A stretch of DNA of 11,812 nt from Desulfobacterales bacterium (GTDB taxonomy: Bacteria > Desulfobacterota > Desulfobacteria > Desulfobacterales > UBA11574), in NCBI GenBank assembly GCA_030145595.1, contig JAQYVG010000096.1, positions 1-11,812 on the forward strand. Reading direction: 5' to 3'. The notes under the pieces were generated by a model. It had not been told where the DNA came from and searched no databases. It saw only the letters and a list, made by a program, of their open reading frames with translations. Of this stretch, positions 6,608 to 11,812 are shown in pieces (positions within the stretch are counted from its first letter, which is position 1; every line of letters starts with the position of its first letter). The translations under genes were made by a program, and so were the position numbers.

Positions 6608-7278
6608 CGGTGAGTATCTATGGGAGTGTCGATCGATTTTAGGGACATTGCGCTTCCATTTACCTGCAGGTAAAATGCCGGGAATTCGGTCCAAGCGCCT
6701 GTATTGATATACCTGACGCCATTATAAACTCTATCCTCGGGGTAGTGGGTATGGCCGCAGGCAACTGTTTGAAAGCCATTCTCAAGGGCACAATTCACCG
6801 CATTCATCATTACATTTTTACGCAAGACTTTGTATAAGAGCTTCCATTTCTTGGCATATTCGGCCACATGTACGGGCCGTGCTCCCAGCTTTACCCTCAA
6901 ATTGTGCATCAGCCTGAAGGCCTTTAGAAAGCCTTGGTTTCTGGGCATGATTTCATCGAAATCGTACCCATGGATGATTAACAGCCTGTTTCCTATACTA
7001 TAAACATTATTAAAGTTTACCTTTCCAAACCCATTTGTGATAAATCCCTTATCATGATTCCCCTGTACCCAAACGACACTCTGAGCGTAAGAAAGTCTTT
7101 TGATGAGACGCAGGATACTTTGGTGGCGAGGCGCTAATTGTGCTTTGGGATTATCGACGATATCGCCGTTCAGTATGAGCTCATAATCTTGGGGGATGCT
7201 TTTTAGAAAACGTTCAAATTCATGATAACAGAAATGGCGCGAACCTAAGTGCAAATCGCTGACAATAATGGCGTTCAT
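6604..7278 (-). CDS. calcineurin-like metallophosphoesterase, LpxH-like
   Basis: A 224-residue two-metal phosphoesterase. All the metal motifs are present: SDLHLGS (Asp8, His10), NGDIVDN (Asp39), GNHD (Asn74, His75), IHGYDFD (His103) and GHTHYP (His176, His178). The IHGxxFD form and length are those of the UDP-2,3-diacylglucosamine hydrolase (LpxH) superfamily branch, but the family also holds many proteins of unknown substrate, so I give no symbol. It lies in an operon: the response-regulator stop TAA is separated from this ATG by one base, and AAGG precedes at about 8 bases. I prefer ATG 7278-7276 over the upstream ATG at 7335, because the extra 19 residues would overlap the regulator and the conserved fold starts at MNAIIVSDLH. 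Its position downstream of kinase and regulator suggests co-expression, not necessarily a signalling role. Confidence 0.88.
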   Translation of the reverse strand: MNAIIVSDLHLGSRHFCYHEFERFLKSIPQDYELILNGDIVDNPKAQLAPRHQSILRLIKRLSYAQSVVWVQGNHDKGFITNGFGKVNFNNVYSIGNRLLIIHGYDFDEIMPRNQGFLKAFRLMHNLRVKLGARPVHVAEYAKKWKLLYKVLRKNVMMNAVNCALENGFQTVACGHTHYPEDRVYNGVRYINTGAWTEFPAFYLQVNGSAMSLKSIDTPIDTHR

Positions 7279-7279
7279 C

Positions 7280-7729
7280 TTAAAACCTTGACACACTCTG
7301 GGCAAATAGAGGGTCTTGCAACAACTTCCTGGCAAACTTCAAATATTTGTTCATTATGGCCCTGACTGCAAGTTGCAGGGCATATGATCTGATCGGTTTT
7401 TCCAGTAAGTAGTTAATGTCTGAGGAAACGCACATATTGACAATATCATCACTGGCACTTCCGGAGATAATGATGGCGTCATCGCAGGCGGAAGCGAACT
7501 TTTCAGCGATGGCATCTAGGAAATGAAATCCGCTTTTTCCGCCAAGAAATACATCTACTATGAAAATTGCAATACCTGTTTCCCGATTTAAGCAATGTTC
7601 AATGGCCTCATCAACATCCGTAAAACTAATTACATCCCCCCAAACATAAAAACTATTAACGATCTTGAAGATCAACTTACACACACTGGGGTCATCATCA
7701 ACAATGATTACATCCAATCCATCAGACAT
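7280..7729 (-). CDS. single-domain response regulator (REC only)
   Basis: A 149-residue receiver domain with no output domain. The acidic pocket (Asp11-Asp13 in VDDDP), phosphoacceptor Asp59 (FIVDVFLGG), switch Ser89 (IISGSAS) and Lys111-Pro112 (EKPI) are all present, so phosphorylation should work. After Lys111 only the last helix and a short tail (FARKLLQDPLFAQSVSRF) follow. AAGGAG (7743-7738) lies 8 bases before the ATG. The gene starts 30 bases after the kinase stop and ends one base before the phosphoesterase, so the three are co-transcribed. NarL/DegS-type kinases usually pair with DNA-binding LuxR-type regulators, so a partner without a DNA-binding domain is unusual; it may act through protein contacts or a phosphorelay. 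Confidence 0.92.
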   Translation of the reverse strand: MSDGLDVIIVDDDPSVCKLIFKIVNSFYVWGDVISFTDVDEAIEHCLNRETGIAIFIVDVFLGGKSGFHFLDAIAEKFASACDDAIIISGSASDDIVNMCVSSDINYLLEKPIRSYALQLAVRAIMNKYLKFARKLLQDPLFAQSVSRF

Positions 7730-7759
7730 GCTTGCATCTCCTTCTTTTGAGGCAAAATA

Positions 7760-9289
7760 TCACACCGGCCATATCGCTTGTATATTAGTTCCGGCCCCCA
7801 TGGCCGATTTTATTGTAAATGACCCCCCGGAAAGTTCAGCTCGTTCTCTCATGCTGGCCAGTCCGAAGCCTCTCATGGAATTCTTGTCATAAACGGCCTC
7901 TTCAATATTAAATCCCTGGCCGTTATCTTTAATCGACAGCTCTATCTTGTCGCCGGTTTTTTTTAGATAAAGACGGACAAGGTCGGCTTGGCTGTATTTG
8001 GCGGCATTATTGAAGGCTTCCTGCATGATTCTGTAAATTACCGTTTTCAGCATGGCAGGAATTTCATACTCCTTGACGGTGATTTCTTTTTCAACCCTGA
8101 TTGTGGAATAGATGCTTTCAAATTCTCTGCAAAACCAGGCAATCGTTGCCAAGATTCCCAAATCGTCCAGAATCGAAGGTCTGAGATCTCGCACGATTCT
8201 GCGGACTTCTTCAATGGTTTTTTGGGTCAGGGGGATAATCGATTCCAAGGATTCGATTTTGGAGTAGACCGCTTCTTTACGAAGTTCTTCGAGTGTATTT
8301 TCAACGCTGAATTTGATAGCGCTCAAGGCTTGTCCAATACCGTCGTGGAGTTCCCGGGCAATCCGTTTTCTTTCAGCTTCCTCAGCGGACAGAAGTTGAC
8401 TGGAAAGTATGCGGAGTTCCTTTTCCGATTTCTGCAAGGCTTCCTCGGTTCGTTTGCTTTCATTGATGTCGAAAAAAACCCCGCTCACATACTCAATCTG
8501 ACCGTTTTTGTCGCAAAGTATATGTCCTCTATCCTGCATCCAATGAACTTCCCCGGCTTTGGTTTTGATTCTATATTCTCTCACATATGATTTATCGGTT
8601 CTTAGGGCCCTCAAGAAACTGTACCTTGCTGTTTCAAGATCTTCTTTTATTATTAAATCCGACCATTTAATTCTCTTGGAATTAAATTCTTCTTTATTAA
8701 ATCCGGTTAACAGCTCAATTTTATCATCAACGAACTCAACCGCCCAGTCTTTGAATCCCCGGTATACAATACTTGGAAGATTGTTCAGCAGCAACCGGTA
8801 TTTCTCCTCGCTTTTGCGTAAAGCCTCCTCTCCCTGCTTGCGTTCGGTGATGTCGCTGATAAAACCGACCATGCGGATAGGCATTCCTTCTTTGTCGTAA
8901 ATCGCCTGCCCGCGAGAGTGATGCCAGCGATATTGGTCGACTCTATTGCGATACAAATATTCCACATCGTAGATTTTGCCCTTTTCCAGATGATTGTGCA
9001 AGGCATCTAATACACGATTATAATCCCCGGGGTGCAGGTTTGAAGCCCAGGTGCCGAATGATTCCGAAAATTCCGAATCTTGATATCCGAGCAGTTCCCT
9101 GAGACGCCGGGAGGCATAAAATCTATTGGTGGTGATGTGCCAGTCCCATAAACCGTCTTTGGACCCGCGCACCGCCAGATCGAAACGCTCCTTGCTCACC
9201 CGCAGCGCCGCCTCAATTCCTTTGCGCTCTTCTATTTCACGTTTCAGTTGTTCGTTGGCCATCACCAGTTCAGCGGTACGTTCTTTCAC
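7760..9289 (-). CDS. PAS-PAS sensor histidine kinase, HisKA_3 (NarL/DegS) type, N-terminus probably lost
   Basis: A 509-residue cytoplasmic sensor kinase. A coiled coil (1-32, ERTAELVMANEQLKREIEE) leads into two PAS domains with PAC tails (about 33-150, ending ISDITERK; and 162-280, ending FDINESKR). The HisKA_3 dimerisation domain follows, with phospho-His315 in RIARELHDGIGQAL. The HATPase domain has the N-box QEAFNNAAKYS (423-433), DNGQGF (455-460) and GFGLASMRERAELSGG. There is no membrane segment. Start: GTG 9289-9287 with GGAG six bases upstream. In the same frame LELKV continues upstream for only a few codons before TAA (9304-9302). That LELKVKERTAEL sequence normally links a HAMP or sensor domain to PAS domains, so the upstream half appears to have been deleted and translation now starts at a GTG within the linker. 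First gene of the operon with the regulator and phosphoesterase. Confidence 0.92.
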   Translation of the reverse strand: MKERTAELVMANEQLKREIEERKGIEAALRVSKERFDLAVRGSKDGLWDWHITTNRFYASRRLRELLGYQDSEFSESFGTWASNLHPGDYNRVLDALHNHLEKGKIYDVEYLYRNRVDQYRWHHSRGQAIYDKEGMPIRMVGFISDITERKQGEEALRKSEEKYRLLLNNLPSIVYRGFKDWAVEFVDDKIELLTGFNKEEFNSKRIKWSDLIIKEDLETARYSFLRALRTDKSYVREYRIKTKAGEVHWMQDRGHILCDKNGQIEYVSGVFFDINESKRTEEALQKSEKELRILSSQLLSAEEAERKRIARELHDGIGQALSAIKFSVENTLEELRKEAVYSKIESLESIIPLTQKTIEEVRRIVRDLRPSILDDLGILATIAWFCREFESIYSTIRVEKEITVKEYEIPAMLKTVIYRIMQEAFNNAAKYSQADLVRLYLKKTGDKIELSIKDNGQGFNIEEAVYDKNSMRGFGLASMRERAELSGGSFTIKSAMGAGTNIQAIWPV

Positions 9290-9358
9290 CTTGAGCTCCA
9301 GTTATTCATGAATTAATTTTGCGGTTAACAATATGTCCTCGACCGCTCTATCCCGGAA

Positions 9359-9387
9359 ATTACACGAAAATTAAAGAAATACAACAA
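9359..9387 (-). promoter_or_regulatory. possible promoter of the kinase operon
   Basis: On the minus strand TTGTTG (9387-9382, three of six matches) is followed after 17 bases by TGTAAT (9364-9359, five of six matches), about 70 bases before the kinase GTG. The match is modest and the region AT-rich. If real, it shows that the shortened kinase still has its own promoter between it and the cupin gene. Confidence 0.3.
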
Positions 9388-9402
9388 TTATGTCTGATTA
9401 TT

Positions 9403-9822
9403 TCATTTGATGTTATTGATGGGAATTGGGGATAAAGCGGGACAATGAATCGTATCAGGGGCATGCGAATCATAAATTACGGTTAAATATATGTCATTCA
9501 TGGAAGTGTTTACGACGGCATGTTCAACATCGGGTGGGATTTCAAACAGGGCCGGTTCGGAATCGCCAACCATAATTTGATGGACCGAATCCTCTTTGGC
9601 GGCCTTGAAAACAATTTTTGCTTTTCCTCCAAAGACAAAAATCCATTCCGTGGCATCTGTATGATAATGATTACCTCTTACGGTTCCAGGCTTAAGTGAG
9701 ACCAGGTGCATACTGCCCGAAAATCCATCTGAAATACCCAATGCGTCCAGAGGATTGATCCCCCAGCCCCTTGCATCTTGCCAGGTGTTCTTTTCTAATT
9801 TAACCTGTTTGACAGTATCCAT
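9403..9822 (-). CDS. small cupin-domain protein
   Basis: A 139-residue single-domain cupin. Motif 1 is PGTVRGNHYHTDATEWIFVFGG (45-66), with the metal-ligand candidates His52, His54 and Glu59. Motif 2 is FEIPPDVEHAVVNTS (93-107), which supplies His101. A divalent metal site is therefore likely, but neither the metal nor the substrate can be read from the sequence. The RGNHYH form recalls sugar-nucleotide isomerase-like cupins, yet no sugar biosynthesis genes are adjacent. An AGGGG site lies about 6 bases before the ATG. The gene is downstream of a palindrome-rich region shared with the divergent DUF6485 gene and upstream of, but probably separate from, the kinase operon (113-base gap). Confidence 0.85.
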   Translation of the reverse strand: MDTVKQVKLEKNTWQDARGWGINPLDALGISDGFSGSMHLVSLKPGTVRGNHYHTDATEWIFVFGGKAKIVFKAAKEDSVHQIMVGDSEPALFEIPPDVEHAVVNTSMNDIYLTVIYDSHAPDTIHCPALSPIPINNIK

Positions 9823-9898
9823 AACCTACCCCTATTAATACAATATATGCCCGATGGGACATGTATTTTTTTTAAAGTATGTCGCAGGCGGAGGCTGC

Positions 9899-9921
9899 AT
9901 AAAATCGCGCCGCGATTTTAT
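9899..9921. repeat. near-perfect palindrome with AAAATCG arms
   Basis: Two 11-base arms, ATAAAATCGCG and its complement, are separated by one base. It lies between the divergent cupin and DUF6485 genes. Its inner arms (AAAATCG/CGATTTT) are the same as those of the hairpin at 10223-10249 on the other side of the DUF6485 gene. With such a short spacer it could be a protein-binding site or a cruciform; it is not placed as a terminator for either gene. Confidence 0.55.
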
Positions 9922-9922
9922 C

Positions 9923-9955
9923 TTGAGAATATACTTATATTCTGGCATATATTCT
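9923..9955 (+). promoter_or_regulatory. candidate promoter and operator upstream of DUF6485 gene
   Basis: An 18-base palindrome AGAATATA-CT-TATATTCT (9926-9943) is followed by a third half-site TATATTCT at 9948-9955, 12 bases after the second. TTGAGA (9923-9928) and TATATT (9948-9953) could be a -35/-10 pair with a long 19-base spacer, which would place the palindrome between them. The gene starts 65 bases downstream. The half-site repetition is seen directly; the promoter reading is tentative. Confidence 0.4.
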
Positions 9956-10020
9956 TTAGGCATTATGGGCTTTTTTAATTTTTTATACAATAGGCGATCA
10001 AATTTTATGAGGCAGAAATT

Positions 10021-10224
10021 ATGGAATGTAAAAAAGAGCAGACTTTAAAGTCATGTAACTGCAGTTACGAACCGTGCTCGCGTAAGGGCAATTGCTGTGA
10101 TTGCTTAAGCTACCATCTAAGGGCGCGGGAGCTTCCGGCTTGCTGTTTTCCAGATGATGCGGAACGGACTTACGACCGGTCTTTTGATCATTTTGTGCGA
10201 CTGGTTGCCCAAAAAAGAGTGTAA
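10021..10224 (+). CDS. DUF6485 family small cysteine-rich protein
   Basis: A 67-residue protein with eight cysteines in its first 42 residues: Cys3, CNC (12, 14), Cys19, NCCDC (25, 26, 28) and a CC pair (41, 42), with the intervening SYHLRARELPACCFP. The pattern CxCxxxxCxxxGxCCxCxxYHxxxxELPAC is what I recall for DUF6485, found in anaerobes; a zinc or Fe-S site is inferred from the cysteine arrangement only. The C-terminus (TYDRSFDHFVRLVAQKR) is probably one helix. There is no signal peptide. GAGG lies about 9 bases before the ATG, and the stop codon is part of the shared terminator hairpin. It is divergent from the cupin gene. Function unknown. Confidence 0.87.
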   Translation: MECKKEQTLKSCNCSYEPCSRKGNCCDCLSYHLRARELPACCFPDDAERTYDRSFDHFVRLVAQKRV

Positions 10225-10249
10225 ATAAAATCGTAACACGATTTTATTT
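10223..10249. terminator. shared bidirectional hairpin terminator
   Basis: A perfect 12-base stem (AAATAAAATCGT and its complement) with a 3-base AAC loop. It overlaps the stop of the DUF6485 gene (10222-10224) and the stop of the convergent HD gene (10246-10244). The T-rich arm gives a partial T-run in either direction. The stem is AT-rich, so termination may be weak, but the symmetrical placement between convergent genes is typical. Confidence 0.7.
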
Positions 10250-11164
10250 GTGGTTAAGTTTTTCGTCAAGTCCTCCTCGTCTAAGATACTTTAGATAACA
10301 CCGATAATAATCATTACAGACTTCAACTATAGTCTTCAAATAATTAATATTGGCGATAATCGATTCCTGATACAAGTCCCGATCATGGTCCCAGCGGTTT
10401 TTGAAGTGGGACCGCATGAATGCAGAGACATTTTCGAATCCTTGGCTTAATCTTTGCAGCGCCACGTATTTATAAAAGTCTTGAGTTTTTTGAAGCAGTT
10501 CCAGCTCTGATCCATATCCCGGCATACCGGCTTCCTCAAATTCCTTAAAGAGCATGAACAGTTTTTCCAAATACTCCCGGTCGGCCATTTGTGCCAGAAG
10601 GTCGGCTGACCCCACTATTTTGCCTAACATTGCAATGTCATTGGAACGAAAAGGAATGTCCTTAATTTCAAGATTCAGGGTTGTGCACATTATGATGTGG
10701 GTGCAATCATCAAGATCCTGTTCGGAAAAATATTTTTGGGATAAATATTCCTTCATAAATTGGATGCTGCGCTCCTCGTGGCCGATGGTATATTTAGCCC
10801 CGGAGCCGTTTACATCAGAATCGGTCTGGATAAAACCGATGTCATGAAAAATGGCCCCGACCAATCCTAGTAAAATAGTTTTTGCAGAAAACGAATGCCC
10901 CTCGGCGAAGGCGCCGTGAATCAGGCGGCCGGAGGCCAGCACAACCGAGCTTGTATGTTCCAGGTCATGATATTTTGTATTGCTGGCCCGATAGCCTGGA
11001 AAATCTCCCTCGAACAGCATTTTAATGTCAGCATAAATCTGTTCGAGCATTGCATGATCAAAATCATTAACCATCAGCGAAACAATGTACTTAAGCTCAT
11101 TGAGGATACTTTGCGGATTAGTTAAATCGATAAGATCGTACAATTTAATGCCTTCTTTTTTCAT
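10244..11164 (-). CDS. HD-domain metal-dependent phosphohydrolase
   Basis: A 306-residue HD-domain protein. The metal-site residues appear in order: YHDLEHT (His66 or His70), AIFHDIGF (His107-Asp108), GHEERS (His129) and VGSADLLAQMADREYLEKL (Asp188). The spacing, and the first motif being YHxxxH, resemble cyclic-nucleotide phosphodiesterases more than the GGDEF-linked HD-GYP group; no GYP motif is seen. The substrate (cyclic nucleotide, other nucleotide or phosphoester) cannot be decided. There is no signal peptide, membrane helix or added sensor domain; an N-terminal helical stretch of about 55 residues precedes the HD core. The ribosome site before ATG 11164 is weak (AGAGAAAAGT). It is alone on its strand, convergent with the DUF6485 gene, with over 640 gene-free bases upstream. 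Confidence 0.88.
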   Translation of the reverse strand: MKKEGIKLYDLIDLTNPQSILNELKYIVSLMVNDFDHAMLEQIYADIKMLFEGDFPGYRASNTKYHDLEHTSSVVLASGRLIHGAFAEGHSFSAKTILLGLVGAIFHDIGFIQTDSDVNGSGAKYTIGHEERSIQFMKEYLSQKYFSEQDLDDCTHIIMCTTLNLEIKDIPFRSNDIAMLGKIVGSADLLAQMADREYLEKLFMLFKEFEEAGMPGYGSELELLQKTQDFYKYVALQRLSQGFENVSAFMRSHFKNRWDHDRDLYQESIIANINYLKTIVEVCNDYYRCYLKYLRRGGLDEKLNHK

Positions 11165-11277
11165 ACTTTTCTCTTTTATGCGTTGAAAATTGCATGCATC
11201 CTAATTGAGCGAAAGCTTCTTCATTTGATCAGGATTGCACGGGAGCTAAAAAGTAGTAGGCAGCAGCGGTATCCGAT

Positions 11278-11430
11278 AACTAGTGTCCATCCATAAATGG
11301 TCTTTTTGCCCAATCTCTGCGTTATGCTCAAAAAATAATCCTCGGAATAATACACATATGCCTGTGGTTATTTTTTTCGCATGCCTTGATATTGAACAAA
11401 AATCCTCATTTCTGAATGAACACTAACTAC
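11278..11430. mobile_element. MITE/REP-like long imperfect palindrome, non-coding
   Basis: About 153 bases that fold back on themselves over nearly their full length. The left end (ACTAGTGTCCATCCATAAATG) corresponds to the reverse complement of the right end (about 11404-11430, TTAGTGTTCATTCAGAAATG). Further in, TTTTTGCCCAAT matches TTTTTGTTCAAT, then ATGC, then AAAAAATAA pairs with TTATTTTTTT close to the centre. There is no open frame inside. GTGTCCATCCA occurs again at 11742-11752. The shape suits a miniature inverted-repeat element or a large REP-type element; I cannot see target-site duplications with confidence. Confidence 0.6.
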
Positions 11431-11505
11431 AAAGTATCATGCAGAAATCATTAACTCAACTGAATTTTTAAGAAAAATGAGCCATATGCTATTCTCGTTT
11501 TCAAA

Positions 11506-11523
11506 TGCACATAAAAATGTGCA
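11506..11523. promoter_or_regulatory. TGCACAT inverted repeat, operator candidate
   Basis: TGCACAT-AAAA-ATGTGCA is a perfect 7-base inverted repeat with a 4-base spacer. A third, inverted half-site TGTGCATTT lies at 11540-11548, a perfect 9-base complement of AAATGCACA at 11503-11511. This clustering of half-sites suggests a transcription-factor site for a gene to the right of the window. Confidence 0.4.
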
Positions 11524-11706
11524 CTGATTAACAATTTTCTGTGCATTTTACTTGCATCACTCCTAAATTTTAAATCTATACGCAAACAGCAAGGAACAAT
11601 TATCTCCAATTGGGGTTATCGCTAGAGCCCGGGTGGCGGGGAGTTTCAAGAAGCCAACCAAGAAATATCCTTTCATCGCCCAATTAATTTTAGGCATATC
11701 GCTCAT

Positions 11707-11723
11707 TTGGCACGGAAATTGAC
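11707..11723 (+). promoter_or_regulatory. sigma-54-like promoter facing the right edge
   Basis: TTGGCACGGAAATTGAC matches the -24/-12 consensus TTGGCACG-N4-TTGC except that the -12 GC reads GA. The GG and G(A) elements are 12 bases apart, as required. No gene starts within the remaining 89 bases, so the target would be outside. The -12 mismatch weakens the call. Confidence 0.4.
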
Positions 11724-11741
11724 TATATGACCATCAAGCTG

Positions 11742-11812
11742 GTGTCCATCCACAAATAAGGATCATCTCCAAAAGAGTTTGTGGAGCCATAAGGATTCAA
11801 GGGGTCAAGGAT
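11742..11812 (+). repeat. possible left end of a second GTGTCCATCCA element
   Basis: GTGTCCATCCACAAATAAGG resembles the left end of the palindromic element at 11278 (GTGTCCATCCATAAATGG). Its own TCCACAAA (11749-11756) is complemented by TTTGTGGA at 11778-11785, a possible short hairpin. The window ends before a full element can be judged. Confidence 0.4.

Larger units (their letters stand above)
11165..11812. other. gene-free region with a palindromic element and control-site candidates
   Basis: No open frame with a recognisable product is seen in these 648 bases on either strand. From left to right the region holds the upstream region of the HD gene, a long palindromic element (11278-11430), a TGCACAT inverted repeat (11506-11523), a sigma-54-like promoter (11707-11723), and a GTGTCCATCCA sequence near 11742 that resembles the left end of the palindromic element. 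Confidence 0.6.

Noticed and set aside
7279..7335. Longer phosphoesterase start at 7335
   Set aside because: It would overlap the response-regulator gene by 56 bases and add residues with no similarity to the fold; ATG 7278 fits the operon spacing.
7988..8590. 200-codon plus-strand frame opposite the kinase
   Set aside because: It covers the H-box and ATPase region of the kinase in antisense; there is no ribosome site or domain.
11742..11812. CRISPR or tandem-repeat array at the right edge (GGTCAAGG/GATTCAAGG-like sequence)
   Set aside because: Only one or two short, imperfect units are visible before the window ends; there is no regular repeat-spacer pattern.
1..11812. tRNA or rRNA genes
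   Set aside because: No cloverleaf with a GGTTCRANNC arm or rRNA-like conserved stretch was seen by eye on either strand; a covariance-model search was not possible.

Overview
The window looks like a chromosomal segment of a Desulfobacterota (former Deltaproteobacteria) anaerobe, probably in or near the sulfate-reducing Desulfobacterales. This is inference. It rests on moderate GC with an anaerobe-style gene set: a HADH-first fused beta-oxidation protein, DUF1848, a DUF6485 Cys-rich mini-protein and a GxxExxY protein. It also rests on intergenic repeat types (GTCATTNGTCA arrays, CCACGGATTTCAC arms, GTGTCCATCCA palindromes) that I associate with that group.

Layout. (1) 1-3545, minus strand: a fatty-acid beta-oxidation operon. 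A FadN-type hydroxyacyl-CoA dehydrogenase/enoyl-CoA hydratase comes first, followed by a thiolase that runs off the left edge. The promoter upstream has a TGAATGA/TCATTCA operator abutting its -10, as expected for repression by a TetR-type FadR. (2) 3514-3921: about 400 bases without a convincing gene, holding one more operator-like palindrome. (3) 3922-5126, plus strand: a small unknown protein overlapping by one base a DUF1848 protein whose C-terminus carries a radical-SAM-like CX3CX2C cluster. (4) 5133-5600: a GxxExxY gene bounded by 26-base imperfect inverted repeats, resembling an inserted cassette. (5) 5585-6607, plus: a tRNA-dihydrouridine synthase (DusB type) whose only usable start codons lie inside the right-hand repeat. 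(6) 6604-9289, minus: a histidine kinase, single-domain response regulator and LpxH-like metallophosphoesterase in one tight operon; the kinase appears to have lost its N-terminal sensor part. (7) 9403-9822, minus, a small cupin and 10021-10224, plus, a DUF6485 protein, divergent across a palindrome-rich control region. (8) 10244-11164, minus: an HD-domain phosphohydrolase, convergent with the DUF6485 gene through a shared hairpin that overlaps both stop codons. (9) 11165-11812: no gene visible. It holds a roughly 150-base palindromic (MITE/REP-like) element, a TGCACAT inverted repeat, a near-consensus sigma-54 promoter facing right, and what may be the left end of a second palindromic element.

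How the genes work together: only the beta-oxidation pair and the kinase-regulator-phosphoesterase set look like functional units; the DUF1848 pair is a third, uncharacterised one. I do not see a large new defence or biosynthetic system. The points most worth a second look are the insertion-like cassette that seems to have rebuilt the start of dusB, the decapitated kinase with its odd partners, the coupled DUF1848 pair, and the palindromic element in the right-hand intergenic region.
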